From: an uncultured Clostridia bacterium
GTDB lineage: Bacteria > Bacillota > Clostridia > TANB77 > CAG-508
Direction: 5' to 3'
Assembly: GCA_948676835.1 (NCBI GenBank)
Contig: CAPOZU010000002.1
Span: 111,902 to 175,901, forward strand
DNA: 64,000 nt
Position 1 is the first letter of the stretch; the number at the start of each line of letters is the position of its first letter. Shown here piece after piece: positions 9,201 through 18,773 of the stretch. A program made the translations under genes and the position numbers. Below the pieces are notes generated by a model. The model made no database searches. It was not told where the DNA came from and saw nothing but the letters and a program-made list of their open reading frames with translations.

Positions 9201-12200
9201 AATTATTTATATAAATATTTCCATCATTCTTAGCACTAGATGCATTTCCTGAACCATAAATATTTTCTTTAATATTTAAATCATATTCATTTGCATCAAT
9301 ATTTATTTCAATATCACCATTAACACTCAAGAAACTATAATCAAAATTTGTACTATTTGTTCTTGATTCACCACCACCAAAAACTGTTCCATTTATATCT
9401 ATTATACCTTTTGTATAGCCTTCATCAAATGCTGGCTTTCCAATATACATTTTGGTGTTTCCACAAATTTTAGAACGATTTGATCCACCATATACATTTC
9501 CTCCATTTTCTTCTGATCCTATTGTTGCTCCTGAAATATATACTTCTGCATCACAACCTTCAATATATGTATTATTAGTTTCTGAAACTCCTTTATTTCC
9601 GACATTTGAAGCATTGCCTCCTCCAAACACATTTCCTTTTATAATAGAATTTCCTTCTACAATAATTTTTGATTTTTGAGTAGCAGCAAATTGTCCATTA
9701 TCTTTGTCGTTATCTCCAAGTTCACCTCTACCAGCTCCATAAGCATTTTCTTCTATTGTTGATGATGTTATTCTTACTTGTGTTTGTCCATTAACATCTC
9801 CAAGTCTTCCGCCACCATAAACATTTTTAACTGTTATATCATCTATATAAACTTCCGTATTTCCTTCTACTGTGGCGTTTGCGCCCTCTCCTGCGCCATA
9901 TATATCTTCAAGTATTTTTGAAGCAGAATTTACAGTTACTTTTATTAATCCTTTAACTTGTCCATTCTCTCCTCCACCATATACATTTTGTATAGTAGAG
10001 TCTGATATCATTAGATCAATATTTCCTATAATATTTCCGTTCTTTCCTCCACCATGTATTGTTTCTATATTAGCATTTTCTTTTACCATAATTAGAGTAG
10101 AACCATTAACAACACCTAGGTTCCCACCGCCATACACATTTGTAACTGTAGATCCATTTATATCTAATTTTAGTTTAAATTCTTTATTTATTGATGCATT
10201 ATTTCCACCATTAAATACATTAGTTATTGTAGCGTTTTTTCCAAGTTTAACATTATCTTCATAAGTTTCAGCAGGACTACTATTCTTACTATCTATTAAA
10301 CTAGCATTATTTCCTCCTCCAAATACTGAATCTACGTTTGTTGGATTATTTTCTCCTATATTTATATTTATATTTCCATTAACATATCCTCTTGTATTTG
10401 CTCCTCCAAATACAGATGCATAATCGCCACCATCTACAATTATAGTAATATCACTTCCATTTAATGACGGATTATTTTCTGAACCTTTTCCAGCTCCAAA
10501 TATATTTCCTAAAATTTCTATTTTATTACCATTTTCTTGTTTTATAGTTATACTAGATTTCTGGTTAACACTGCCCATTGCACTACCACCATAAATATTT
10601 CCATTTATGTTTACATTTCCAGATTTATCAGAAATATTTATATTAGTATTTCCATTTATGTTAGTATTAAGTCCATATCCTCCTGCAAAAATAGCTTCAT
10701 TTTCTTTTGCTTCTCCTTCAGCTGTAATTGAAGATTCATCTGCCACATTACCATTAATAGTTCCACCTGTTATGTTTATATTGGCATCTCCTATTATTCT
10801 ACCAAAATTATTAGATCCTCCATGTACAGTTCCACCAACAGTTCCGCCATACATGTCTATTTGAGTATTTCCGCTAACTCCAGCAAAGTTTCCGCCACCA
10901 TATACATTATTTTCAATTTTAGCATTTCCATCAATTATAATATGTGACGAATTAACAACTCCCGCTGTATCAACACTTGAATTTCCATTTCCTGCGCCAA
11001 GTATACATCCATATTGTAGACCATAAAGTGAATCTCCACCATCACTTCCGTTAATTGTTAGTCGATTAGTTCCACCAATCTTGGCATTTCCACCAACATA
11101 GACCAAAGTGTTTCCATCTAAGCTTCCTATATCTCCTTTGATTGTATCTTTTCCATTTGAACCTGAAAAAATACTATATTCAATAGTTCCACCTGTTACT
11201 TGAATAATTCTATCACTAGATGTTTTAACTTTTACACATCCTCCTACAATATTTTGTACACTTGCATCGTTTCCTTTTATATATATACGTGTACTTGTAG
11301 AATCTTTATCACTACTATATGCTTTTAATCCACCTGTGATATTTGCAGTTTTTCCACCTTCAATAGTTAATCTTCTTTCTCCCACATCATAATCTGTTGC
11401 TGCTTCTCCTGAATTTCCACTCAAATATATTCCTGAATATGCAGCTTCATCATATTTTTCAAAACAATCAATTCCTATCATTCCACTCTTAATATATATA
11501 TCATATATTGGACTATTAGCATCTAATGCACTATTTTTAGACTTATTACGTCTTGATGTAATTTTTGAGAAAATTTGTAAATTACTATTTCCATTTTCTA
11601 TATATCTATCATAATCGCAACCTACAATTAAAGTTCCATTCATTGAAAAATTTGTGTTATTTCCAGCTCCTTGAGCTCTATCTACATATATATTACAATA
11701 TCTTCCAGATTCTACAACTGTTTTAAATTTTTTATTATTTTGTCCACCACATTGAATTTGTCCAAACGTAGTAGTATCAGTGGAATAATTTAAAGGTAAC
11801 ATTCCTCTTCCAATACGCAAGTTATATGAATTACCATTAATATATTTCATATTATCATTTAACTCATCTCTTGTATCTATATAATTAGTAGAACCTATTA
11901 CATTTAAATATTCTAATTGTAAATCATTAGTAATTTTTACACCTTTACTCAAAGTAATAGTGGCATTTGCAATAGTTCTATAGTCTACTCCATCATATAA
12001 ACTAGTAACAGTAAATGGGATCTCTGTTGCGAGAGCTTTACCATCATCATTTAACGGTCCAGTAACAACTATTATATTAACTTCTCTATCTGATGCATGT
12101 TCTGCATTTTTTTTGTTTTTCTTTAATGTTTCAATAGCCTTATTCCAAGTATCTGCTGGATTTTCTATTGTAGTTCCATCACTATTCCCATCATTTTTAA

Positions 12201-14391
12201 CAAAAACAACATTTGCTGGAATCCAATCTACATATAAATCTATTACAACATTATTTTTATCCTCTACATTAGCAATTAAAGTTTGTGCATATGTGTTTTC
12301 ATTTGTATTTATTACATATGATGCATCAGATTTATTTTTCCAACCATTAAATCCAAATAAAGTTTGATATTCTTCTGTTTTTCCATTAGAGTATTCTTCA
12401 TAAACAGTTCCAAGTGGTCTATCCATAAAAGGATTATCAATTAATTCTAATTCAATTTGACCATTATTAATAGGAACAGCTTTATGATATGTTATAAGAT
12501 TTTGTCTTTCTGTATCTGATACATATCCAGTTTTATTATCTGAAATATTATATTCATAAGTGTATGTTAGATGTTCTACTATTTTTGGCTTTAAATTTAT
12601 ATTAGCAATGTTAGGTCTTAAATTTTTATCAGTACGCTTTATTATTATATTTACGCTTAATGTATTATTATTAAGTTGGTAATCTTTTGAATTTAGTCTT
12701 ATTTGTCTCCCACCATTATCTATAGTATAAGATTCTGTTGGATTACTTAAAATTTCAAATTGAAATTCAGTTGCTCCTGGTTTAAGTTCAAAATCTATTA
12801 TTATTTCCCAATTTTCTCCTATAGTTACACTTTTATCCAAAGTTAAAGTATATGGAACTCTTCTTTCATTTGAGGCTCCATCTGTATAAGGTGCTGAAGT
12901 ATAAGTCAAATTATACTCTAAATTATGTTCTACATTTTCATTTCTAAAATTCTTTTCAGGAGCACTATGATAATTTACAGTAACATTTGCTAGATTATCA
13001 GTAGAATATTGATTTGAATTTTCTCCTAAAATATTATCTGTATAATTTTTTCCAAAATAATAATTTTTGTCATCTTCATATGTATCTATTGTAGCTTGAG
13101 TTTCAGTAACTGATCTTTTTGAAAGAACAGCATATTTTGAAAATCCGTCAGCATTAAATTCTATTGAATTTGCTTCTACTTCAAAACCTTCTATTGTTTC
13201 AATTGCCTCTGCAAAATGTATTAATTTCACATCATTTTCATTTGGTAAAGAATTTAGGTCAGTTGATTGAATATTAACTGAAACACTTGGTGCCCAATCA
13301 TAATTTTCTGGTTGATAAACATTTCCATCTTTTTCTATTGATATATCATAAACACAAAGCATTTGATAATCTTTTAAATCTTCGTATTCATTTACTTGGC
13401 TTTCTAATTCACTTGAATTTTCTTTTATACATTTTAACTTATATTTAGCAGGAATATATCCTATAGATGTAATTTCTGAAGCTTCATCTTTAAAAATTAA
13501 TTCTTGATTATATAATTTTATTTCTTCATTTGTTATAGTCTGATATTCAACCTCTACTAGGATATTTCCTAAAGTATATTTTCCTTTTTCATCTGTTTCA
13601 TACACATTATATCTAGTGCCTGGTTTAATCCCATTTTCAGTAACGATATCATTATTAAAATTATCTTGAATTTCTTCGTTTTTATTATCATCTTCTATAA
13701 CTTCATTTTTATCTATCGCATTTTGTACTGTATTTGATGATGTTGTATTTTGTACTTCATTTTTTACTACATTTTGTACTTTATTATCATCTTTTACAAT
13801 TTCATTTGTTACACTATTTTGAACTATTGTATTTGAATTATCAGTAATTGTATTTGTTACAATATTTTCTTCTTTTTTATCTTCTATAACATCTTCTTCT
13901 ATTTTATTTTCTTTATCTTTATCTTCTTCATTTTCTTCTATTTCATAAGCTTTAGATGTTGAATAATATTTTTTTAATCCAGCAATTTCTTCATTTGTAT
14001 TTGTTTCTGGAACTATATTTTCTAAAAGAGTATTTGTATTATCTGTTTCTACAGAAGAATTTGTAGTATTATTTTCTTCTAAGTTGGTGATATGATATTG
14101 TTGAACAAAATATCCATTTATTTTTTCTGGAAGAAAAATATATTTTATTCCATCGGCATCTGTAAGAACTTCCATATCTAATTCTTGATTTTCTAATGAA
14201 ATGTTTTCACCAAATTCTTTGAAATTAATTTTTACTGTTTCTGTTAGTTCAGATTTAGTTGAAAAATTAAATCTATATATAACAAACAAAAAAACTATAA
14301 GAGCTAGTATTACTACTATATTTCTAATTAAGTTTTTTTGAATAATTTTACTTTTTTTAAGTTTACTATTTCTTCTATTTTTTCCAGTCAT
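6283..14391 (-). CDS. Giant membrane-anchored repeat surface protein, 2702 aa
   Basis: The N-terminus is basic and is followed by one uncleaved-looking membrane helix at residues 22-41 (IRNIVVILALIVFLFVIYRF), so the rest should lie outside the cell. Residues about 110-250 are low-complexity Asn/Glu/Thr linker. Beta-rich domains follow to about 1100. Residues about 1130-1730 carry some twenty tandem repeats of the type VYGGGxxGxVxGxTxVxI, typical of a right-handed beta-helix or similar solenoid. The C-terminal 700 residues look like Ig-like beta domains and end in YSYIIIK. There is no LPXTG sorting signal. It lies next to TasA-like and SipW genes, which suggests a filament or coat adhesin. A terminator at 14481-14512 separates it from the upstream genes. 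Confidence 0.85.
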   Translation of the reverse strand: MTGKNRRNSKLKKSKIIQKNLIRNIVVILALIVFLFVIYRFNFSTKSELTETVKINFKEFGENISLENQELDMEVLTDADGIKYIFLPEKINGYFVQQYHITNLEENNTTNSSVETDNTNTLLENIVPETNTNEEIAGLKKYYSTSKAYEIEENEEDKDKENKIEEDVIEDKKEENIVTNTITDNSNTIVQNSVTNEIVKDDNKVQNVVKNEVQNTTSSNTVQNAIDKNEVIEDDNKNEEIQDNFNNDIVTENGIKPGTRYNVYETDEKGKYTLGNILVEVEYQTITNEEIKLYNQELIFKDEASEITSIGYIPAKYKLKCIKENSSELESQVNEYEDLKDYQMLCVYDISIEKDGNVYQPENYDWAPSVSVNIQSTDLNSLPNENDVKLIHFAEAIETIEGFEVEANSIEFNADGFSKYAVLSKRSVTETQATIDTYEDDKNYYFGKNYTDNILGENSNQYSTDNLANVTVNYHSAPEKNFRNENVEHNLEYNLTYTSAPYTDGASNERRVPYTLTLDKSVTIGENWEIIIDFELKPGATEFQFEILSNPTESYTIDNGGRQIRLNSKDYQLNNNTLSVNIIIKRTDKNLRPNIANINLKPKIVEHLTYTYEYNISDNKTGYVSDTERQNLITYHKAVPINNGQIELELIDNPFMDRPLGTVYEEYSNGKTEEYQTLFGFNGWKNKSDASYVINTNENTYAQTLIANVEDKNNVVIDLYVDWIPANVVFVKNDGNSDGTTIENPADTWNKAIETLKKNKKNAEHASDREVNIIVVTGPLNDDGKALATEIPFTVTSLYDGVDYRTIANATITLSKGVKITNDLQLEYLNVIGSTNYIDTRDELNDNMKYINGNSYNLRIGRGMLPLNYSTDTTTFGQIQCGGQNNKKFKTVVESGRYCNIYVDRAQGAGNNTNFSMNGTLIVGCDYDRYIENGNSNLQIFSKITSRRNKSKNSALDANSPIYDIYIKSGMIGIDCFEKYDEAAYSGIYLSGNSGEAATDYDVGERRLTIEGGKTANITGGLKAYSSDKDSTSTRIYIKGNDASVQNIVGGCVKVKTSSDRIIQVTGGTIEYSIFSGSNGKDTIKGDIGSLDGNTLVYVGGNAKIGGTNRLTINGSDGGDSLYGLQYGCILGAGNGNSSVDTAGVVNSSHIIIDGNAKIENNVYGGGNFAGVSGNTQIDMYGGTVGGTVHGGSNNFGRIIGDANINITGGTINGNVADESSITAEGEAKENEAIFAGGYGLNTNINGNTNINISDKSGNVNINGNIYGGSAMGSVNQKSSITIKQENGNKIEILGNIFGAGKGSENNPSLNGSDITIIVDGGDYASVFGGANTRGYVNGNININIGENNPTNVDSVFGGGNNASLIDSKNSSPAETYEDNVKLGKNATITNVFNGGNNASINKEFKLKLDINGSTVTNVYGGGNLGVVNGSTLIMVKENANIETIHGGGKNGNIIGNIDLMISDSTIQNVYGGGENGQVKGLIKVTVNSASKILEDIYGAGEGANATVEGNTEVYIDDITVKNVYGGGRLGDVNGQTQVRITSSTIEENAYGAGRGELGDNDKDNGQFAATQKSKIIVEGNSIIKGNVFGGGNASNVGNKGVSETNNTYIEGCDAEVYISGATIGSEENGGNVYGGSNRSKICGNTKMYIGKPAFDEGYTKGIIDINGTVFGGGESRTNSTNFDYSFLSVNGDIEINIDANEYDLNIKENIYGSGNASSAKNDGNIYINNFGNQTDVKKLKSIQRATNVVINNSELQLLGDTNSTNIHETTLYSLTNIKELIIKNDTTLYLEHGSFALTGFSSLKNNEANGIDEEAIVTIENGTLDINGNNKIYMYNGQHLDVVNANGDTYGTVKGMTFFGQYRYDNLGKIDKGIYGDEFVNHQVDELLWKDRDFTQSYVLGAHTPDLQRMGFYTVYEDLTPEAEALKERGELNEENYEAEGYHIGYIEPTPNDEKIAYDYWHTGFVTDIINIDLDLTASKYSTLGVVSKQLTGAEKYPNATLTLDSFSISSGLDEKQIEFVETSSVNNIEVNPDIANKTFGLLMKTSNNGWINNSSTEFLLNPEKHHAQVNNEDTSYKFSDSPSDTYKGDNTYLAGSLPNSVAPTLEFYLYNSNTLTLKTGEIGTYKLRMTLTCTANNKYVIVPVIINIKITASEEEEKEGYNGVTTPGTKYDIFPQISTNITDKSSFSTYFELARKDEITKEQYSKADRVINVGSVLPKNTSITMIDKSETHPEYYYYIVTEQDEINKKEEFRLDEFIRMGTTDATKNYEDKAYYIGDYKYECFIFIVDFQNASFNGKQGQITSNPRMEIKLMGDTADPIYRLISSQQSEGKTVYNVFSTNSELTANVKASNSSIYIGNTSVLTIDSSLVTQSTITDDKTGEKRTINVYNTQYFDKKLGAEIRVLDKNGNQISDLKGTTFQVEEIREIDGIKKKSYNTYTPYNGIIRLKLADIFSNTSIPVIINTKNTTNDFANKYDFEIRVFASADGVYNGKENISNPTREEISFISNEYGLNATIPENQVIINKATSTTLDENGYLSETLKDLDLHIEYKYSVENPYLTISMARRDYTGDNDINPRYIEEVDLTKYLVPKDESKELKRVLDMNEEKKAIEYEALSTQEMIEASKDANGKRTVDLHYQLKDLKELPTGTYRITVSLYDVKDTSSTKTEDGNTISEENTEPTQEEKYQYIGDVYSYIIIK

Positions 14392-14480
14392 ACAATACTC
14401 CCATTTTTAGATTTATTCATGGTCATTTTATCATACAACACTATACATTTAAAGCGTTTTTACATTTTGTAATGAAAATG

Positions 14481-14512
14481 AAAAAAAGACGATAACTTTT
14501 ATAGTTATCGCC
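14481..14512 (-). terminator. Rho-independent terminator after the 370-aa TasA-like gene
   Basis: On the minus strand GGCGATAAC, a short AT-rich loop and GTTATCGTC are followed directly by seven T residues. It lies between the TasA-like gene ending at 14533 and the giant surface protein gene starting at 14391. Confidence 0.9.
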
Positions 14513-14532
14513 TTAGATTTATATTTTAATTA

Positions 14533-15645
14533 TTAGTTTGCTGGTATAACTGGTGCATCAGCTCCACCACTTTTAATTTTATCTAATGTGAAATTTAATG
14601 TGAATTGTGCATATGAATCAGCTGCTGAAGATTCGCAGTCAACATCTTGACCTTCCATCCACATATAGATTCTATATCTTACAACACCTGCTTCCAACGC
14701 TTTTCCACCCTCATTTAATGGTGGCATTTCCAAGTTAGCATTATTGTTTTGGGCACGAGTAGTTTGCCAAGTTGGTATTACTCTTGCAAACATAGATGGA
14801 TTAGCTGTTGATGTAGCATCTGGTAATAATAATGTTTTTGGAGCAACAGTAGCCTTAACTCCATCATAAACTAGTGGGTCTTTTCCAGAACCTTTTTCTA
14901 CTATTGAATCTCCATGCCATTTTAATGCATTTGCATTTTCTGCACCTTTTTCAGTATGTGTATCATCATTAGGTTCCCATAACAATACTTTTTCATGAGT
15001 AGGAGTTAATTCACTACGTAATTCTCCACCATTTTCTTTATTTACTGTATTTGGGCTTCTTAAAATAGCTACACGAGCAGAATTTGCTATACCTTTTTCT
15101 TTATCAAGATTTAAAGGATTTCCAGATTCATCAGTTTCTACTACACTACCATACATATATAAGTTATCCTCTGGATTACCTGATTTTAAGAAAATATCAA
15201 ATGCTATATAATGTCCATTGTCTCCATCAGCAGATACATAAGATTTATCTCTTTCTAATTCTGTTGATAAATAAAATCCATCTCTAGCATCATTTTGAAC
15301 AGTAGTACCTAGGTACATATCTAATATTCCAGATTTATTTACTGGAACTGTTGACATTGGTTCCATTGTACTTGGTAATTGGTTTGTAATACCAAATGCA
15401 GCATTTTTTGTAGCATTGATTAAATCTGTTATATCTAATGATGTTTTCCAGCTATCTGGCTCAGCTGTAGCAGAAATTTGTAATCCACTAGTTGTTTCAA
15501 CTCTAACATCAAAAGTATCAACGCTTACTGTTCTGTTAGCAGTAAACCATGCATAAGTAGACATGATTAATAGCACTGCAGTTAGTAATAAAACAAGTAA
15601 TAAACTGTCTAGTTTTTTCTTGTTAACTTTTGTTTTTTTCTTCAT
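14533..15645 (-). CDS. TasA/camelysin-like exported protein, 370 aa
   Basis: A lysine-rich N-terminus and a hydrophobic segment (LLLVLLLTAVLLIMSTYAWFTAN, about residues 15-37) match the signal peptides of SipW-dependent proteins, where STYAWFT-type sequences lie at the cleavage region. The mature part is acidic and rich in Thr/Asn, consistent with the jelly-roll fold of TasA/CalY fibre subunits, though longer than those (about 200-260 residues). It lies 15 bases after the 234-aa exported protein and ends at a strong terminator, so the two form one transcript. Known family members form extracellular fibres; that role here is inferred. Confidence 0.75.
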   Translation of the reverse strand: MKKKTKVNKKKLDSLLLVLLLTAVLLIMSTYAWFTANRTVSVDTFDVRVETTSGLQISATAEPDSWKTSLDITDLINATKNAAFGITNQLPSTMEPMSTVPVNKSGILDMYLGTTVQNDARDGFYLSTELERDKSYVSADGDNGHYIAFDIFLKSGNPEDNLYMYGSVVETDESGNPLNLDKEKGIANSARVAILRSPNTVNKENGGELRSELTPTHEKVLLWEPNDDTHTEKGAENANALKWHGDSIVEKGSGKDPLVYDGVKATVAPKTLLLPDATSTANPSMFARVIPTWQTTRAQNNNANLEMPPLNEGGKALEAGVVRYRIYMWMEGQDVDCESSAADSYAQFTLNFTLDKIKSGGADAPVIPAN

Positions 15646-15660
15646 TTTTTTCCTCCTATA

Positions 15661-16365
15661 TTAATCAACATGTTCTTCTGTAATATCCATATGCATTTTT
15701 ATCTCTCCACCTAATAATGCATTAGTACAATCTGGGTCATCTCCTTCAACAAAAATGACGATTGTAAATCTATCTACATCACCGGGTTTAAAGTCTTGTC
15801 TACATTCTAACATTACAGTATCTTCGGAATAAAACGCTTTTGTATCTTTTTCTGGTTCTTCTGTAAAACCATTTAATTTAGCATAAACAGTTTGTTCTCC
15901 ATTTAAATATACCATAAATCTTATAGCTTCATCTATATTTAGAATAACATCATCTATTAAAGCGGTATACCAATAATTAACTGTATCTTTTCCCTCATTT
16001 TCTATGTAAAATGTGTAGGCAATATAATTATCACCATTATGAGAGCCATCTGATTCAGTATCAATATTTTCTGGTAACCAATCTATTGAGATATTGTCCA
16101 TTCCATTAAAAGCTGTCGCATCAAGTTTTTTTGCCACTCTTTTCTCATTTAAATTGTCATAAATTATTATACCTTTATCCCAACTCAAATTTCTATCAAG
16201 CGAAATTGTAAAATGTCCCGCATCATAAATTATTGAAAGAATAAAATATAACAAAATAAGCATCAACAATAAGATAAGTAGTGCCAATCTAATTATCTTG
16301 ATTCTCAAATCTCTTCTAAATATTTTCTTAGAGGCTCTTTCAAATTCAAACTTTGTCATTTTCAT
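15661..16365 (-). CDS. Exported membrane-anchored protein with TasA-like context, 234 aa
   Basis: I start at the ATG at 16365 (MKMTKFEFERASKK), because AGGAGGTGAGG lies just upstream; the longer frame to 16431 lacks such a site. A basic N-terminus is followed by a long hydrophobic helix (IIRLALLILLLMLILLYFILSIIY) and an acidic extracellular part with YTFYIENEGKDTVNYWY and a C-terminal EIKMHMDITEEHVD. The pattern of a basic stretch, one helix and a beta-rich acidic domain, together with its place before the TasA-like gene at 14533, suggests a minor surface subunit. Two cysteines (ECRQ and DPDCTN) could form a disulphide. A promoter lies at 16450-16479. Confidence 0.65.
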   Translation of the reverse strand: MKMTKFEFERASKKIFRRDLRIKIIRLALLILLLMLILLYFILSIIYDAGHFTISLDRNLSWDKGIIIYDNLNEKRVAKKLDATAFNGMDNISIDWLPENIDTESDGSHNGDNYIAYTFYIENEGKDTVNYWYTALIDDVILNIDEAIRFMVYLNGEQTVYAKLNGFTEEPEKDTKAFYSEDTVMLECRQDFKPGDVDRFTIVIFVEGDDPDCTNALLGGEIKMHMDITEEHVD

Positions 16366-16449
16366 TTGAAAAACCTCACCTCCTATTAGATAAAAGCTAC
16401 TTAGATTAGACATACATATTGAATTTTGCATATTCTCTAATTTAGGTTA

Positions 16450-16479
16450 ATTTTACCATATTTCATAGTTTTTACTCAA
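16450..16479 (-). promoter_or_regulatory. Putative sigma-A promoter for the 16365-14533 pair
   Basis: On the minus strand TTGAGT, an 18-base spacer and TAAAAT lie about 85 bases before the 234-aa gene. It faces away from the promoter at 16531-16559, making this a divergent control region. Confidence 0.5.
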
Positions 16480-16530
16480 TTACATTATTTTTACATTTTT
16501 CTTTCATATATGTTACATCTTCGACTTTAA

Positions 16531-16559
16531 TTGACTAAAAAAAATGTGTATGTTAAAAT
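16531..16559 (+). promoter_or_regulatory. Putative sigma-A promoter for the TasA-like gene at 16592
   Basis: TTGACT and TAAAAT are separated by exactly 17 bases and lie 33 bases before the ATG at 16592, which follows a TTGGAGT ribosome binding site. Confidence 0.65.
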
Positions 16560-16591
16560 TTTCTTAGATTAATTATGATTGGAGTTTATTA

Positions 16592-17242
16592 ATGAGAAAT
16601 AGTAAAAAAACTCTGAAAATTATTTTATTTGTTTTAATTTTAATAATTTTGTTTTTAATAATTCAATCTACTTATTCAAAATATATAGAAAAAGAAGATA
16701 CAAAAACAGAATTTAAAATATCAGGTTGGAATATTCTTGTAAATGGTATAAATATTACAGAAACAAATAATTTTTCAGAAGAATTAGTATTAAATTTTGA
16801 AGAAAATGAAAATATAAAAAATAATGTATTAGTCCCTACTTCTACTGGATATTTTACTTTAGAAATTGATTCTACTGGAACTGATATTCCATTTGAATAT
16901 GATATATCTTTAGGAAAATCTGCAAATATAGAAGATTTTAAAATTATTTCATATAAAATAGATAATTCTGAAACACCAATAGAAGTTAGTTCTACTGATG
17001 AATCAATAAAGGGAACCATTAATCCACCTGAAGACATCCATTCTGAAAATAAACATGTTTTAACATTTTGTGTTAAATGGTATGATAAAGATAGTAACAT
17101 GGCAGGATATGAAGATTTAAATGAACAAGAAAAAGATAAAGCAGATAATTATCAAGATGTATACAATTCAAAATCACAAATTGATAAAAATATAAAAATA
17201 CCAGTAAATTTGAATGTAGTTCAGTTAAATACTAATATATAA
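16592..17242 (+). CDS. TasA/camelysin-like exported protein, 216 aa
   Basis: A typical SipW-type signal region is seen: MRNSKKTLKI, a hydrophobic helix (IILFVLILIILFLIIQ) and the cleavage-region motif STYSKY at about residues 27-32. The mature part holds ISGWNILVNGINIT and ends with DKNIKIPVNLNVVQLN, a beta-rich pattern also seen in the protein at 24671. The two share signal region, GKWN/SGWN-V(N)D/G segment and C-terminal IKLPV/IKIPV block, so they are probably paralogues. It is the only gene on this strand in the cluster, with its own promoter and a shared terminator at 17249-17278, so it may be controlled separately. Confidence 0.8.
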   Translation: MRNSKKTLKIILFVLILIILFLIIQSTYSKYIEKEDTKTEFKISGWNILVNGINITETNNFSEELVLNFEENENIKNNVLVPTSTGYFTLEIDSTGTDIPFEYDISLGKSANIEDFKIISYKIDNSETPIEVSSTDESIKGTINPPEDIHSENKHVLTFCVKWYDKDSNMAGYEDLNEQEKDKADNYQDVYNSKSQIDKNIKIPVNLNVVQLNTNI

Positions 17243-17248
17243 AAATAT

Positions 17249-17278
17249 ACCCCAAATTGTTATAAAACAATTTGGGGT
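17249..17278. terminator. Bidirectional terminator between convergent TasA-like genes
   Basis: TACCCCAAATTGT and ACAATTTGGGGTA pair around a short loop, with a T run on the plus strand and AT-rich sequence on the minus strand. It closes both the plus-strand TasA-like gene and the long minus-strand operon 26362-17285. Confidence 0.9.
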
Positions 17279-17284
17279 AATTTT

Positions 17285-18160
17285 TTATACTTCTGATTCT
17301 GTAAGATTCTCTGGTTCCATTGGCGTAGTTGGTTCTTCTGTATTTGGTTTTGTTTGAGTTGCCTCAATATGTACTATAATTTCAATAGCATTACTTCTTT
17401 GAGCTTTTTCTTCTTCTGTTAACTCAATTTCAACTCCATTTTCATCTTTAGGATGATAATAATTATATGCTTCTTTTCCTATTTGTGTATCTTTTTGATC
17501 AATTTCTTCTATAACATTTCCTTCTGCGTCTTTCATTTCATATACCCAATTTAAAGTAAATTCTATTTGTACTTTATCATTTTCTTGCATTGGATTACTT
17601 GGATCATAAGGATTTCCATCTTCTGAAAGCATTTTTACCTGAATATCAAATGGATATTCTTTTAAAAGTTCTTTAAATTCTTCTTCATTAACAGCTTCTT
17701 TTCCTTCTAATAAATCTGTTCCAAATATTTTTACAGATGTAATTACGTAAGATAAATTAGCTGAAGTTTCACCTTTGTTTGTAGCTGTTATTGATCTTTT
17801 TACTTCATTCATTCCTGGATATAAGTCATCAGAAAATATAACAATATCATCTGTATTATCTTGAACTGAAAATTCAAATTCCCAGCTCTTAACATGTATA
17901 TTTAATCCTGTTGAAACTGTAGAAATATATATAAACCAAGCATATGTATTTACAAGTAAAGTTAACAACAATATTATTACAGTTCTTATTTTTAAAGCTT
18001 CTTTTAATCTTTTTCTAGTATATTTTTTTCGCTTTTTCTTATTAGATGATACTTGCTTTTTTTCACTTAATTCGTTATCAACATTATCTTCAAGTGCTTC
18101 TAATAATAACATTTCTTCTAGTTCTTTATCAAGCATTATCTCTAAATCTTCGTGATTCAT
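17285..18160 (-). CDS. TasA/camelysin-like exported protein with long cytoplasmic N-terminus, 291 aa
   Basis: The ATG at 18160 follows GGAAGGAGTATAT. About 60 residues precede the membrane helix: an acidic Glu/Leu-rich helix (LEIMLDKELEEMLLLEALED) and then a very basic stretch ending in KALKIRTVII after RKRLKE. The helix and NTYAWFIY motif at about residues 70-90 match SipW substrates. The outer part contains WEFEFSVQDNTDDIVIFSDDLYPGMNEVKRSI, as in TasA-like repeats with an A-T-N-x-G-E segment, and ends in an acidic tail. It is the last gene of the ten-gene operon and follows the SipW gene by 27 bases. The long cytosolic N-terminus is unusual and could bind an internal partner. Confidence 0.75.
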   Translation of the reverse strand: MNHEDLEIMLDKELEEMLLLEALEDNVDNELSEKKQVSSNKKKRKKYTRKRLKEALKIRTVIILLLTLLVNTYAWFIYISTVSTGLNIHVKSWEFEFSVQDNTDDIVIFSDDLYPGMNEVKRSITATNKGETSANLSYVITSVKIFGTDLLEGKEAVNEEEFKELLKEYPFDIQVKMLSEDGNPYDPSNPMQENDKVQIEFTLNWVYEMKDAEGNVIEEIDQKDTQIGKEAYNYYHPKDENGVEIELTEEEKAQRSNAIEIIVHIEATQTKPNTEEPTTPMEPENLTESEV

Positions 18161-18187
18161 ATATACTCCTTCCATTTTATTTATCAC

Positions 18188-18772
18188 TTATTTTTCTTCA
18201 CTTTCATCAGTATCATCATCATCTTCTTCATCATCTGATCTGCCAAGTATTGCATCTTTTAACTGTAATGATACTAAGATTGCAAAAGGTACAAATACAA
18301 CAATATAGAATGCTGTCATATTATTCATTAATTTTGTCAATTGGCTAAAAATTAGACATTTATATATAACTTTTCCATAGATTTGATCACCTTCTATTGT
18401 TGGATCTTCTACTTCATTTGCTATACCTTTTGTATGAAATACTTTGCCATTTTCAGTTTCATCAATTTGTATAATTTGGTGAGTTACAACTCGATTTTTG
18501 AAAGATCCTTCTTTTCCCAAATATGTAACATCATCCCCAACTTTTAAATCATTAGTTTCTATTTCCTTAACAATTAAAACATCTCCAACCAAATATTTAG
18601 GAACCATACTTTCTGTAGCAACATTAAAAATCCTAAATCCACCTATAGCAATTTCATTATTTGAAAATCTTTGAAGAGCTAATACTGCTATTAAACATAT
18701 TAAAAGTATTATACAAATTAATTTTATTATTGTAAAAACTATATTTAATCCATTTCCTTTTTCTTTTTTCAT
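18188..18772 (-). CDS. sipW: SipW-type signal peptidase I
   Basis: The 194-residue protein (ATG at 18772; a TTG-started longer frame reaches 18790) has one N-terminal helix, the nucleophile box ATESMVPKY (S55), GDVLIVKE, and RVVTHQI, where a histidine (H98) takes the place of the lysine general base, the mark of the SipW/ER-type S26B family. GKVIYKCLIF and a second helix near the C-terminus are followed by a strongly acidic tail (DDEEDDDD). It is expected to remove signal peptides from the TasA-like proteins encoded on both sides. It lies directly after the DUF2357-like gene. Confidence 0.92.
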   Translation of the reverse strand: MKKEKGNGLNIVFTIIKLICIILLICLIAVLALQRFSNNEIAIGGFRIFNVATESMVPKYLVGDVLIVKEIETNDLKVGDDVTYLGKEGSFKNRVVTHQIIQIDETENGKVFHTKGIANEVEDPTIEGDQIYGKVIYKCLIFSQLTKLMNNMTAFYIVVFVPFAILVSLQLKDAILGRSDDEEDDDDTDESEEK

Positions 18773-18773
18773 T

